Assembly: GCA_963820495.1 (NCBI GenBank)
Contig: CAWGAF010000001.1
Location: 62,001-126,000 of the forward strand
Source: JBBIPA01 sp963820495
GTDB taxonomy: Bacteria; Chloroflexota; Dehalococcoidia; GIF9; UBA5629
Direction of reading: 5' to 3'
DNA: 64,000 nucleotides
Shown here: positions 32,427 to 41,703 of the stretch, piece after piece
Layout of the letters: every line of letters begins with the position of its first letter
How positions within the stretch are numbered: position 1 is the stretch's first letter
Translations under genes and position numbers: made by a program
The notes under the pieces: generated by a model
Told to the model about the DNA's origin: nothing
Databases searched by the model: none
Seen by the model: the letters and a program-made list of their open reading frames with translations, nothing else

Positions 32427-35006
32427 TTATGCCCTCCATTTCTCAATTTCAATTAAGCAAGAGCCTGGGGCCATACCGCAGGCATTCTTGGATATGAAGC
32501 GGTGAGGCGTCAGCAAATTGATGCATCCACCTTTGTCTGGAGATTCTCCCGGTTCCCCGATAGGCTCGTAGACAGCGCAGGATTCCCAGGCATGAGCTAC
32601 ACCAGGTGGAACTCGGTTAGTAACCTGGGCACTTAAGAGCACAGCCCCTCTATCATTGAAAGCTTTGACAATGTCGCCTTCTTTAATACCTCTCTTTTCC
32701 GCATCCTTGGGGCTGATACGGAGTACCCAGTAGTAATGGCCATCTGGTGCTTTCACTCTGTGCTCTGGCACTTCATTCATCCAGCTCTCCTTGCCGTCAT
32801 ACATTGTGTGGAAGCTATACCTGGGATGTGGTGTGATTATCTGGATAGGATACTTGGAGTATAGCTCTGTGGTGCGGTGACCTTCCCAGGAAGGAATATA
32901 TTTAGCCACTGGTGGGCGCTCTGGATCGTTGGGGTCAAACCTCTTGAGACTGGTTGCTTCAAACTCAACCTTGCCAGTTTGGGTAGCCAATCCTGATTCA
33001 TCGGGTAAACTCATTATGCCACCACCAGCTGGACCCCAGTCGGGTGTATCCTTTCTTCTACCTTCAGCAAACCATCTCAGTGCTGGAGTGGGTTTGTAAT
33101 TCTTGGGTAGTGGAACCACAAAGTAACCTTTCTTTTCGAAATCTTCCCAGGATATATATTTGGGCAGGTCTGTTGATTTGAAGTATTGCTTACACCAATC
33201 GTAGAGTGTTTTGCCGCCGTCGGTGAACTTCTCGTAGAAGCCAAGCCTCTTTGCGACTACGGCAAAGATGTCATAGTCTGCCATTGATTCGCCCAGAGGC
33301 TCAATGCATTTCTTCTGCAGGACGATAGTGCGGCGGTTAGTTCCACAGGAAGAGTGAGGAATATAGCCTGAGCAATTACCCCATTCGCCGATATCCCATC
33401 TCTCGAAATTAGAGCAGGCAGGCAATATGATGTCGGCAAATTTAGCTTCACCTTCCATGTAGATGGACTGGTTGACCACGAAATCCAGGTTGGAGCTCTG
33501 GTACATCTTGACCCAGCGGTTGGTATTGGTCATGGTGCCGATATAGGAACCGCCATATCTCCAGAACATTCTTAAGGCAGAGTAGCCGTCTTCAGGATAC
33601 TTGTATTTCTTGAACTGCATCTCGGTAGAATTACCACATCCCCCTTTGCCCCTCCATTCTTGTTCTATAGTCGGGTTCATGATGGCTTCAGGAATAAGTA
33701 GCCTGTGTATATGCTGGCCCAACGGGTTGGCTACTTGAGAAGTTATGCTATGCATAGTTATTCCTCTGGGAAGCAGTTGATAAGCAGCAGCCGAGTTAAC
33801 AGTTTCACCAGATATACCACCTTCGGCATAGCCAGGAAAGAAAAAGTCTGCATTATAAGGAGCACCCTGGTTGGTGGTCCACAAGTTACTGCCAGGTTTG
33901 CCCATGCCTTGCATCGCACCCAGATAGATCATCATTCTGGCCCATTCTGTGGCATAAGCAGCTCTGCAGGCAGAGCCACCAAGCCCTCCACAGACAAGCA
34001 TAGTCTTTTTCTTAGCCCATTCTCTGGCTAAGGCTTTTATCTCGCGGGTAGGTATACCACTTTCTGCCTCAGCCCACTCCGGGGTTTTGGGGTTACCATC
34101 TTCCTTACCGAGGACATAGTCCTGCCATTTTTCAAAGCCGTATGTCCTCTTTTTAATATATTCTTTGTCGTATGTATTTTCCATAATCCAGACGTAAGCA
34201 ATGGCAGCGGCAATGGCAGCGTCTGTTCCTGGCCTGGGTGCCAGCCATTTATCGGCGTGATTAACTGCGGTGAAGTTATAGTGAGGATCAATGAAAACCA
34301 TTTTTACGCCCAGCTCTTTGAGCCAGAAACGCCAGGGGGTTGTTTCCTGACCATTGTAGATCATAGGCTCACCATCAGGATCGCTGGACCAGAAAACTAT
34401 CATTTCAGTGTTCTTTAAAGCGTCTTCTAACAAGTCATATTGCTCTTGAACACCCAGTCTCCAGGCAAATCCCCAGGAGTGCATTGCTCCCCAGTGCCAG
34501 CCTTCCCAGCTATCAGGATTATGACCATCAATAGTGCAGCCAAGAATTCCAGTAAATCTGAATAAACTGCTAAATATGTATCCTATATTACCCCAATTAT
34601 GATGCGATGATGGAGTGGCTAGGATTGTGCCAGGACCATAGTTAGTCTGAATACGCATTATTTCTTCGCAGACAACGTCCAGAGCCTTATCCCATCTAAT
34701 GCGCTCGTATCCGGATTTTCCTCTGTTTTGGGGGTTTCTGTTCTTGGGACCATAGTCAACTCTCTTAAGCGGGTAGAGAATTCTCTCTTTACAGTATGTT
34801 CTGGTTCTTTCGCTCAGGATATAGGGGGCGAGCCTGGCTACGTTAGGAGGAGAGAACTTCTTACCACGGGCCTCAATAGTCCAGCAGCCAGCGTCATCAG
34901 GGCTGTATTGCAGAGGTTCGATGCGGGTTATCTTGCCATCTTTGACGTAAACAAAGACGGGCCCACCTGTGGTGCAGTTGGTAAAAACCCGCTCACCTTT
35001 TGCCAT
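32427..35006 (-). CDS. Pyrogallol-phloroglucinol transhydroxylase-like molybdopterin enzyme, large subunit
   Basis: This 859-residue member of the DMSO-reductase family lacks an N-terminal Fe-S motif, like the large subunit of Pelobacter transhydroxylase (TthL/AthL). It has TPSSHHNWGNIGY, NPDSWEGWHWGAMHSWG (about residues 160-176), FIDPHYNFTAVNHADKWLAPRPGTD, GGLGGSACRA, GMGKPGSN and FPGYAEGGISG. The C-terminal dinucleotide-binding part has SPKDAEKRGIKEGD and AHAWESCAVYEP. The Asp-Ser-Trp near residue 163 matches Asp174, the Mo-ligand Ser175 and Trp176 of the Pelobacter enzyme. No signal peptide is seen. The three-cluster small subunit (TthS) is not adjacent. The substrate is probably a polyphenol such as pyrogallol, but other hydroxyl transfers or hydrations are possible. 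Confidence 0.82.
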   Translation of the reverse strand: MAKGERVFTNCTTGGPVFVYVKDGKITRIEPLQYSPDDAGCWTIEARGKKFSPPNVARLAPYILSERTRTYCKERILYPLKRVDYGPKNRNPQNRGKSGYERIRWDKALDVVCEEIMRIQTNYGPGTILATPSSHHNWGNIGYIFSSLFRFTGILGCTIDGHNPDSWEGWHWGAMHSWGFAWRLGVQEQYDLLEDALKNTEMIVFWSSDPDGEPMIYNGQETTPWRFWLKELGVKMVFIDPHYNFTAVNHADKWLAPRPGTDAAIAAAIAYVWIMENTYDKEYIKKRTYGFEKWQDYVLGKEDGNPKTPEWAEAESGIPTREIKALAREWAKKKTMLVCGGLGGSACRAAYATEWARMMIYLGAMQGMGKPGSNLWTTNQGAPYNADFFFPGYAEGGISGETVNSAAAYQLLPRGITMHSITSQVANPLGQHIHRLLIPEAIMNPTIEQEWRGKGGCGNSTEMQFKKYKYPEDGYSALRMFWRYGGSYIGTMTNTNRWVKMYQSSNLDFVVNQSIYMEGEAKFADIILPACSNFERWDIGEWGNCSGYIPHSSCGTNRRTIVLQKKCIEPLGESMADYDIFAVVAKRLGFYEKFTDGGKTLYDWCKQYFKSTDLPKYISWEDFEKKGYFVVPLPKNYKPTPALRWFAEGRRKDTPDWGPAGGGIMSLPDESGLATQTGKVEFEATSLKRFDPNDPERPPVAKYIPSWEGHRTTELYSKYPIQIITPHPRYSFHTMYDGKESWMNEVPEHRVKAPDGHYYWVLRISPKDAEKRGIKEGDIVKAFNDRGAVLLSAQVTNRVPPGVAHAWESCAVYEPIGEPGESPDKGGCINLLTPHRFISKNACGMAPGSCLIEIEKWRA

Positions 35007-35396
35007 AACTTACCTCCTCGCAAATTGTTCTTAAGGGTGTTTTAGTAGTGTTTTGGAGACATTTAACTGATAAGTAATTTAGCAGAGGGTATTTTTAGTT
35101 ATTTCTTAGAATTCGATTAGAGTAAAGTCCCTATTTCCATAAATGCAAAGAGCAGCGGAATATCATGAGACACAGCTTCATGACAAGGACTACAACTTTT
35201 AATAACTTCACCCTATCAGGCAAACTTCCCCCGCTACCTAGCACTACATTGAACTTCAAAAGCTACTTTACTATAATAGTTGCTTCCATTTTGCACACGG
35301 GGAAAACTCCGAGGGAACCAGTATTCCTCTCTACGTTTGCAAACCGCAGTATATTACCATGTCATAAACATCTCTGTAAATATACAGAGCGTTTTC
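35007..35396. other. Non-coding gap between the molybdoenzyme gene and the thiC leader
   Basis: A 390-bp AT-rich divergent region. It must hold the promoter of the minus-strand molybdoenzyme gene, whose TTACCTCCT (plus strand, about 35009-35017) is its ribosome site read on the other strand. A 91-codon frame inside it has no ribosome site and an odd composition. I see no other gene, RNA or repeat. Confidence 0.5.
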
Positions 35397-35426
35397 TTGT
35401 ATTTTACTATTTCCTTATGTTATATT
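35397..35426 (+). promoter_or_regulatory. Predicted promoter of thiC
   Basis: TTGTAT (35397-35402), an 18-bp spacer and TATATT (35421-35426) preceded by TGT give an extended -10 type promoter about 28 bp before the riboswitch. Confidence 0.45.
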
Positions 35427-35453
35427 TATTAAACAAGTAGAATATTTAAATTA

Positions 35454-35554
35454 GCCGCTAGGGGTGCTCAGACAAGTACCTGAGGCTGAGATTCCGCTAC
35501 TGCGGAGAACCCTGGGAACCTGATCTTGGTAATTCGAGCGTAGGGAAAAGCGGC
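35454..35554 (+). promoter_or_regulatory. TPP riboswitch (THI element)
   Basis: The conserved parts are in order: GCCGCT (P1 left, 35454-35459), GGGGTGCT, CTGAGATT, ACCC, GAACCTGATCTTGGTAAT and the terminal CGTAGGGAAAAGCGGC with AGCGGC (35549-35554) closing P1. It senses thiamine diphosphate and controls thiC downstream through the terminator that follows. Confidence 0.93.
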
Positions 35555-35558
35555 ATCG

Positions 35559-35604
35559 AACCAAGAGTTTAGCACTACCTAGTTTGGCTCTTGGTTTTTA
35601 TTTT
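35559..35604 (+). terminator. Rho-independent terminator of the TPP riboswitch
   Basis: AACCAAGAG (35559-35567) pairs with CTCTTGGTT (35588-35596) and is followed by TTTATTTT. It sits between the aptamer and the thiC ribosome site (GGAAGA), the classic layout for transcription attenuation by thiamine diphosphate. Confidence 0.85.
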
Positions 35605-35615
35605 GGAAGAAAAAA

Positions 35616-36911
35616 ATGACCCAAATAGAACTGGCAAAACAGGGCATCATATCCTCTCAAATGCAATATGTTGCTAAACAGGAGTATATCGCTGAAGAAA
35701 CCATCAGGCAACATGTAGCCGATGGTAAAATTGTAATTCCCGCCAATATAAATCACACCAACCTCGTTCCCTGTGGTATTGGTAAAGATTTAAGTATAAA
35801 GGTCAATGCTAACCTTGGAGCATCGTCAGATTATGGCACTGTAGAAACTGAGCTAGAGAAAATGCGAATAGCTATTCAATTCGGCGCCAATGCAGTAATG
35901 GACTTGAGCACTGGAGGTAATATCTCAGCTATCCGTCAAGCTATTGCCTCTGCCAGTTCTGTACCGGTAGGCACTGTACCCATATACCAAGCTGGAATTG
36001 AGGCCATCGAACGGCACGGTGCCATAATCAACATGAGTATCGATAACATCTTTGCTGTAATTGAGCAGCAGGCCGAAGATGGCGTTGATTTCATGACTCT
36101 GCATTGTGGCGTAACACAAACAGCCATAGCTCGACTAAAACGCCAGCACAGAGTAACAGATGTAGTATCTCGTGGCGGTGCTTTTCTTATTGCTTGGATG
36201 CTACATCATGACAAAGAAAACCCTCTGTATGAGAATTATGAGCGTCTTCTGGAATTAGCCCGAAAGTTCGATGTAACATTAAGTCTGGGCGATGGAATGC
36301 GCCCAGGAAGTTTAGCTGATGCTACTGACAGAACACAGGTAGAAGAACTGATTGTCCTTGGTGAATTAGTAGATCAAGCCAGAGAAGCTGGAGTCCAAGT
36401 AATGGTAGAAGGTCCTGGGCATGTACCATTAAACCAGATTGTTACTAATGTCCAATTAGAAAAAAGCCTATGCCACGAAGCTCCGTTCTACGTTCTTGGA
36501 CCTTTGGTAACTGATATCGGGGCTGGCTACGACCATATTACCGGAGCTATAGGTGGTGCTATCGCCGGTCTTGCGGGAGCTGATTTTCTATGCTACGTTA
36601 CTCCAGCAGAACACCTCTCACTTCCTGATTTAGATGATGTAAAACAGGGAGTAATAGCTTCACGTATTGCCGCACACGCCGCCGACGTGGCAAGAAACAT
36701 AAAACACGCCAGCGATTGGGATAGAAAAATGTCAATCGCCAGAAAGAACTTGGATTGGCCAACCCAGATTGAGCTATCACTTGATCCAGATAAAGTTCGA
36801 CAGTTACATAATAAATATGCCACACGTGGACCTGCCTGCAGCATGTGCGGTGACTACTGTGCTATGGCACTAGTAGAAAAATACCTGGGTATTTCGACAA
36901 TCAGGTGCTAA
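35616..36911 (+). CDS. thiC: Phosphomethylpyrimidine synthase ThiC
   Basis: This 431-residue radical-SAM enzyme turns AIR into the HMP-phosphate pyrimidine of thiamine. Conserved blocks include VNANLGASSDYG, AVMDLSTGGNI, PVGTVPIYQA, DFMTLHCGVT, VSRGGAFLIAWMLHH, LSLGDGMRPGS, EGPGHVPL and CYVTPAEHLSLP. The terminal cluster site CSMCGDYC (about 408-415) binds the [4Fe-4S] cluster. The short length is that of the anaerobe-type ThiC without the N-terminal extension. AIR also feeds the purine pathway encoded further along (purE, purC). Confidence 0.97.
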   Translation: MTQIELAKQGIISSQMQYVAKQEYIAEETIRQHVADGKIVIPANINHTNLVPCGIGKDLSIKVNANLGASSDYGTVETELEKMRIAIQFGANAVMDLSTGGNISAIRQAIASASSVPVGTVPIYQAGIEAIERHGAIINMSIDNIFAVIEQQAEDGVDFMTLHCGVTQTAIARLKRQHRVTDVVSRGGAFLIAWMLHHDKENPLYENYERLLELARKFDVTLSLGDGMRPGSLADATDRTQVEELIVLGELVDQAREAGVQVMVEGPGHVPLNQIVTNVQLEKSLCHEAPFYVLGPLVTDIGAGYDHITGAIGGAIAGLAGADFLCYVTPAEHLSLPDLDDVKQGVIASRIAAHAADVARNIKHASDWDRKMSIARKNLDWPTQIELSLDPDKVRQLHNKYATRGPACSMCGDYCAMALVEKYLGISTIRC

Positions 36912-36932
36912 GTATCATGGTTGATACCGATA

Positions 36933-38159
36933 ATGAAAGCGGAGATAATTTCTATAGGTACTGAACTGCTTCTTGGCGAGATAACTGACACAAATGCCAG
37001 TTTTCTTGCCAGTCAACTTCCCTTATTGGGAATCGATCTTTATTTCATATCCTTAGTCGGTGACAACCAGCAAAGACTTGTCCACACTCTCAAACAAGCC
37101 TGGCAAAGATCAGACCTTATTATTACCACTGGTGGCTTGGGACCGACTCAGGATGATATTACTCGTGAGTCCATTGCAGAATTGCTTCATGAAGAGCTAA
37201 CAACTGACCCACATCTAGTACAGCAGCTAAGAGAATTCTTCTGTCACCGCAAGCTGGACATGCCTCAAAACAACATTAAACAAGCTAATTTAATTCCTTC
37301 AGTACAATCACTTGCCAACCCCAGAGGCACAGCACCTGGCTGGTGGGTAGAACGAGATGAGCATACCATCATAGCTATGCCAGGACCACCTTATGAAATG
37401 CAATTTATGTGGGCAAACGAAGTCATACCCAAACTGGAGCAAAAAATTGAGTCTGGTGTCATCATATCCAGAACAATTAAAACCTTCGGCCTAGGTGAAG
37501 CCAGAGTAGACGAATTAATAAGCCCCCTCCTTTCTTTCACCAATCCAACTCTTGGGGTCTATGCCAAACGTGACGGCATTCATCTGCGCATTACTGCCAA
37601 AGCCCAGAACAGAAATAAGGCCCAAAATTTGATCAATCAGCATGAAGCCAAAATTAGAATAATTCTGAAGGGTTATATTTGGGGCACAGACTCTGATACC
37701 ATCGAGGGCATTATTGGAAAGCTACTTATAGAAAAGGGACTAAGTCTGGCTACTATGGAATCTGACACCGGAGGTTCTCTGACAAATACTATTGCCAGTA
37801 TCCCTGAGAGTACTGTTTTTTTTAAAGGGGGCTTGATTACCTATTCCAATGAATCTAAAATAGCTTTTGGAATTGACACCATGCTCATTTCAAAATATGG
37901 ACCTTCAAGTCTTGAAGCAGCAGAGGCAATGTCAATAAAAGCTAGGGAAAAGTTCAACTCCGATATTGGCATAGGTATTACTGGGGTGATGAAGTCAACA
38001 GCTTCTTCTATAGACAAACCTATAGGCAGTATATTTGTAGGCATTGACGACGGCAAAGCTAGACATAGATTTGCCAGAAACTACCCGGGACAACAACACC
38101 AGCTCAAGCAAAAAGCAATTTTGTCAACCCTCTTTGAGTTGAGGAAAATCTTAATTTAG
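36933..38159 (+). CDS. cinA: CinA family protein (molybdopterin-binding plus nicotinamide-nucleotide amidase domains)
   Basis: This 408-residue two-domain protein has an N-terminal MoaB/MogA-like domain (ISIGTELLLGEITDTNA, TTGGLGPTQDDITRE, MPGPPYEM) that in CinA hydrolyses ADP-ribose or NMN pyrophosphate bonds. The C-terminal PncC domain (about 265-405) recycles NMN to NaMN. Its signature ESCTGG reads ESDTGG, keeping the Ser. YSNESKIAFGI, GIGITG and IGSIFVGI follow. I chose the ATG at 36933, which gives the standard MKAEIISIG start. A TTG four codons earlier is the alternative. Neither has a clear ribosome site. It would feed NAD recycling together with nadE. Confidence 0.88.
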   Translation: MKAEIISIGTELLLGEITDTNASFLASQLPLLGIDLYFISLVGDNQQRLVHTLKQAWQRSDLIITTGGLGPTQDDITRESIAELLHEELTTDPHLVQQLREFFCHRKLDMPQNNIKQANLIPSVQSLANPRGTAPGWWVERDEHTIIAMPGPPYEMQFMWANEVIPKLEQKIESGVIISRTIKTFGLGEARVDELISPLLSFTNPTLGVYAKRDGIHLRITAKAQNRNKAQNLINQHEAKIRIILKGYIWGTDSDTIEGIIGKLLIEKGLSLATMESDTGGSLTNTIASIPESTVFFKGGLITYSNESKIAFGIDTMLISKYGPSSLEAAEAMSIKAREKFNSDIGIGITGVMKSTASSIDKPIGSIFVGIDDGKARHRFARNYPGQQHQLKQKAILSTLFELRKILI

Positions 38160-38169
38160 GGAGGATCCC

Positions 38170-38565
38170 ATGCACCTAATTATTGACGGCTACAGTAGTA
38201 ATCAACAAATTTTACAGGACGAAGTTTTTCTTCGCCAGATGCTAGATTCTATACCCACCTTAATAGGGATGACCAAGATCTCAGAACCATTTGTGTTCAG
38301 ATATGTCGGCGATGAGCCCAAAGAGTGGGGTATCTCAGGCTTTGTCTTCATCGCCGAAAGCCATATTAGTTTCCACACCTTTGTAGAACGATCTTATATC
38401 AACATAGACGTATTTTCCTGCAGGGATTTTGATACTAAGCAGGCTATCGAACATTTTAAAGAGAAACTTCATCTAACCAAATATAAAAGCTATCTGGTAA
38501 ACAGGGATTGGAATGCCTCAGACATCACAGAAACTAATAAAGTAACCTTGCTTCGCTCATCATGA
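38170..38565 (+). CDS. speD: S-adenosylmethionine decarboxylase proenzyme
   Basis: This 131-residue pyruvoyl enzyme makes decarboxylated SAM for spermidine synthesis. The self-cleavage site is at the Glu63-Ser64 bond in AESHISFHT, where Ser64 becomes the pyruvoyl group. YINIDVFSCRDFD supplies the conserved catalytic Cys. It matches the short class 1B type. The gene overlaps speB by 4 bp. No spermidine synthase or arginine decarboxylase gene is in the window. Confidence 0.9.
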   Translation: MHLIIDGYSSNQQILQDEVFLRQMLDSIPTLIGMTKISEPFVFRYVGDEPKEWGISGFVFIAESHISFHTFVERSYINIDVFSCRDFDTKQAIEHFKEKLHLTKYKSYLVNRDWNASDITETNKVTLLRSS

Positions 38566-39440
38566 AAGATTTAGAGAATCTATTTTTACCACCTCAAAAT
38601 TTTGCTGGTTTATCCTCCCCATATACCGATTTTGAAACTGCCAAAGTAGTAATTCTGCCCATTCCCTACGATAGCACTACTGAATGGCATAGTGGCACTA
38701 GAGAAGGCCCACGAGCTATTATTGATGCCTCTCAATATCTAGAACTCTATGATTTGGAACTTCGCCAAGAAATACACAAAGTGGGAATTCACACGATGCC
38801 ATCCTTACAGCCTGTACTCAGCAACCCGCAAGACATGATACAGCGTATCTATCAGATAGCCAAAGAATTAATCAAGCAAACCAAGTTTGTGGTAATGCTA
38901 GGCGGTGAGCACTCCATCAGCCTAGGGTTGGTCAGAGCTTTTAAAGAACAGTACAAAGACCTCTCCGTTTTGCAATTAGATGCTCACACCGACCTTCGTG
39001 ATGAGTATCTGGGAACAAAGTACAATCACGCTTGTGTAATGCGCCGAATTATTGAACACTGCCCTATTACTCAGGTCGGAATACGAAGTTCGAGCCAGGA
39101 AGAACAGCAATTCTTGAACCAGAACAATATGCAGCCATTCTACAGTTCAAGACTGACACCCGAATTAGCAGTATTACCTCAAATAATAGAGCACCTCAGC
39201 AATAACGTATACATATCAATCGACCTAGATGTTTTCGATCCTTCAATTATGTCAGCCGTAGGCACTCCCGAACCAGATGGCATGCAGTGGACTGAGGTTA
39301 CAAAATTACTTAGCGCAATTGCCAACCAGAAACATATCGTTGGGTTCGACTTGACAGAGCTCTGCCCCAGAGAAGGTCCTGCCTCCTGTGCTTTTCTAGC
39401 GGCTAAACTGGCTTACAAACTCATAGGTTATTCTCTCTAA
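38562..39440 (+). CDS. speB: Agmatinase (ureohydrolase family)
   Basis: This 292-residue Mn-dependent hydrolase splits agmatine into putrescine and urea. Metal-binding blocks are GGEHSIS, LQLDAHTDLRDEY, YNHACVMRRI and SIDLDVFDPS. GTPEPDGMQW and FDLTELCP close the active site. It is translationally coupled to speD (ATGA overlap), giving putrescine and its aminopropyl donor together. Related arginase, formiminoglutamase or guanidinobutyrase activities cannot be separated by eye. Confidence 0.88.
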   Translation: MKDLENLFLPPQNFAGLSSPYTDFETAKVVILPIPYDSTTEWHSGTREGPRAIIDASQYLELYDLELRQEIHKVGIHTMPSLQPVLSNPQDMIQRIYQIAKELIKQTKFVVMLGGEHSISLGLVRAFKEQYKDLSVLQLDAHTDLRDEYLGTKYNHACVMRRIIEHCPITQVGIRSSSQEEQQFLNQNNMQPFYSSRLTPELAVLPQIIEHLSNNVYISIDLDVFDPSIMSAVGTPEPDGMQWTEVTKLLSAIANQKHIVGFDLTELCPREGPASCAFLAAKLAYKLIGYSL

Positions 39441-39581
39441 CCAAAGGTAAATTGTAAAAATCTGAAAATCAGCCACCTAAACATAGGAGAATTGTAACTT
39501 AGCATGTTACGCAAATGTCCGCAACGCGTCAAAAAAGCCGGCCTATTAAGGACACCACGTAAAGAAGAGGACGAACAGAAA

Positions 39582-40766
39582 TTAAGAAGCTTTTTCAGAA
39601 TTGTTTCGCTGAGCGTTCAGCCACTTTTGTTTTTGGGCAATCCTGACTGATTCGTCAGTAGTTCGATACCGAGATAGGAAATCCATTTCAAAATCAAGGA
39701 AGGCATTTTCTCGTATAGCTGCTCTTATTTCTTGCGTTAGCTTAATAATGAATCTAAGATTGTGAATGGTAGCCAACCTATAAGCCAGTAATTCTCCACA
39801 TCTAAACAGGTGATGCAAATAAGCCGCCGAAAATGTACGGCAAGTATAGCAATCACAGCTATCATCGATAGGTCCTTGTTTTGCCCTAAAAATTGCCTTG
39901 TCTATATTCTGTCTTCCGTCCCTTGTAAAAAGAGCCCCATTACGGGCTACCCTGGTTGGTAAAGCACAATCAAAGACATCTATACCTTTGCTAACCCCCT
40001 CTATAATATCCTCGGGTGAACCTATCCCCATGAGATACCTTGGCTTGTCTGGCGGTAAGTATTCTATTGTTGTTTCCACAATTTTCCAGGTCAGTTTCTT
40101 GGGTTCACCTAGACACAATCCGCCAATAGCATAGCCAGGAAAACCCATATCGGTAAGTATCGCAGCTGACTGTTGGCGCAGTTCCGGGAATACTCCTCCT
40201 TGTACTATGGCAAATAAAAGCTGTTCTTTGTTACCATGGCTCTTCAAGCATCTTTCTGCCCAGCGATGAGTTCTCAGCATTGCCTCTTGAACCCTATGCC
40301 TACTTTCATCAATGGAAGCACATTCATCAAGGGTCATAATGACATCAGCACCTAGTCTTTCCTGGAACTCTATAACAGATTCAGGAGAAAATTTATGCTC
40401 GCTACCATCAATGTGAGAGCGGAAAGTAACTCCATCATCATTTATCTTGCGTAATGGTGACAGACTGAACACCTGGTAGCCGCCGCTATCAGTTAATATA
40501 GGCCCTTGCCAAGCCATGTATTTATGTAGACCACCCATACGTTCAACAATATCAATACCAGGTCTTAAATAAAGATGATAGGTATTGCCCAAAATCATGG
40601 TTACTTCAATATCTCCAAGCTCATCCGGGGTCAATGTTTTTACTGAACCCTGACTACCCACAGGCAAAAAGACCGGCGTCGATACTGTGCCATGACTCGT
40701 GACAAGTTCCCCAAGACGTGCCTTTGTTCTGGAACAAGTTCCTATAACTCTAAAAACTTCTTTTAT
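39582..40766 (-). CDS. tgt: Queuine tRNA-ribosyltransferase, start codon unclear
   Basis: A protein of about 394 residues exchanges guanine 34 of some tRNAs for queuine or its precursor. DSGGYQVFSL has the nucleophile region, MGIGSPEDIIEGVSKGIDVFDC the second, and CDCYTCRTFS with a later His binds zinc. Homology (VFRVIGTCSRTKARLG, SHGTVSTPVFLPVG) runs upstream of the first usable start codon, TTG at 40667, so that start would cut off conserved sequence. An ATG at 40771 is out of frame by one base. ATGAAATAAAAG would become ATG AAA ATA AAA with one more A. I give 40766 (ATA) as the edge of clear coding. Either an unusual start or a one-base error is present. Confidence 0.85.
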   Translation of the reverse strand: MKEVFRVIGTCSRTKARLGELVTSHGTVSTPVFLPVGSQGSVKTLTPDELGDIEVTMILGNTYHLYLRPGIDIVERMGGLHKYMAWQGPILTDSGGYQVFSLSPLRKINDDGVTFRSHIDGSEHKFSPESVIEFQERLGADVIMTLDECASIDESRHRVQEAMLRTHRWAERCLKSHGNKEQLLFAIVQGGVFPELRQQSAAILTDMGFPGYAIGGLCLGEPKKLTWKIVETTIEYLPPDKPRYLMGIGSPEDIIEGVSKGIDVFDCALPTRVARNGALFTRDGRQNIDKAIFRAKQGPIDDSCDCYTCRTFSAAYLHHLFRCGELLAYRLATIHNLRFIIKLTQEIRAAIRENAFLDFEMDFLSRYRTTDESVRIAQKQKWLNAQRNNSEKAS

Positions 40767-40830
40767 TTCATCTGTCCTGAACGAAATTATTGAAAAAAGA
40801 TGCTTGTATAAATTCGTACCAACACCTTGG

Positions 40831-41703
40831 CTATATAAGCAAAGTGTCCAAACACATGACCAAAAAAATAATTCCCAGATAAGGAAAACTGGATAATTTG
40901 TATACCTGCCATGCAGCTAGGGATGTCGTGAAAAAGAGGAGGCGGGCACTGGCACAGACCATCAATGTACCAAGAACAATGGCTACTACTAAATAAAGCA
41001 AATTAAAGTCCGTGAGTATGTAGAGAAATATAGACACCGCGTAAAGAAACAAAGATAGTCCGAAGAGGATTTTAACTATATCCTTCACCTTCAAGCTTAA
41101 CGGAAAGTAGTTCAAGCCAGCACTCAAATAATCTTCTCGGTTAGCAACCATAACACTCCAGATATGAATAGGAATCCAGGAAGCCACCAATAGACAAATA
41201 AGCATTATCTTAACATCAAATTCCGGCCTCAAAGCAAACCAGCCAATAAGTACTGGACTACAACCAGCAATGATACCAAATAGAGTACAAGATACCGTTT
41301 TACGCCATATTGCTGAAGCTATGGTGCCAATCAAACCGAAAAGAAAACAGAGTGGATTTAATATGTATGCCAACGCCAGTGCTACAACTATAAGCCCGAT
41401 AATCAGAGGCAAAACTTTCTGCGGTGGATAAATGCGTTTTGATGGTAAAACCCTATTCCAAGTCCTCTTTGCCCTAGCATCAACCTCACGATCTAAGTAA
41501 TTGGTAAGCGCGTTACAACCAGCACTACCTAAAGCAATGGTAATTACAGCTAAAACAAAAACCTCCACTGGTAAGTGCAAATACCCACCAGAAGCAATGA
41601 TTGCTGAGCATGCTCCGATGAAAAGTAATAAACTAGTTTCACGAGGTTTTAGAACTTCGATATAGTTAAGAAAGGTATTACGTCTATCTAGAGCAACACT
41701 CAA
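40831..41703 (-). CDS. UbiA-family prenyltransferase, protohaem IX farnesyltransferase-like
   Basis: This 290-residue membrane protein has about eight helices. The first Asp-rich site NYLDREVDARAKRTWNRVLP (about 67-86) and the second site HIWSVMVANREDYLSAG (about 179-195) match haem O synthase CtaB/CyoE more than UbiA or MenA. It would attach farnesyl to haem b. No cytochrome oxidase gene is nearby, which is odd for a supposed anaerobe, so another aromatic acceptor is possible. It overlaps aroKB by 4 bp and is in the same operon. Confidence 0.82.
   Translation of the reverse strand: MSVALDRRNTFLNYIEVLKPRETSLLLFIGACSAIIASGGYLHLPVEVFVLAVITIALGSAGCNALTNYLDREVDARAKRTWNRVLPSKRIYPPQKVLPLIIGLIVVALALAYILNPLCFLFGLIGTIASAIWRKTVSCTLFGIIAGCSPVLIGWFALRPEFDVKIMLICLLVASWIPIHIWSVMVANREDYLSAGLNYFPLSLKVKDIVKILFGLSLFLYAVSIFLYILTDFNLLYLVVAIVLGTLMVCASARLLFFTTSLAAWQVYKLSSFPYLGIIFLVMCLDTLLI

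Noticed and set aside
35165..35440. 91-codon frame in the gap before thiC
   Set aside because: No ribosome site, odd composition, and it ends inside the predicted thiC promoter region.
39504..39650. 48-codon plus-strand frame with a GGAG-like site after speB
   Set aside because: Most of it is antisense to the 3' end of tgt, and the protein has no recognisable pattern.
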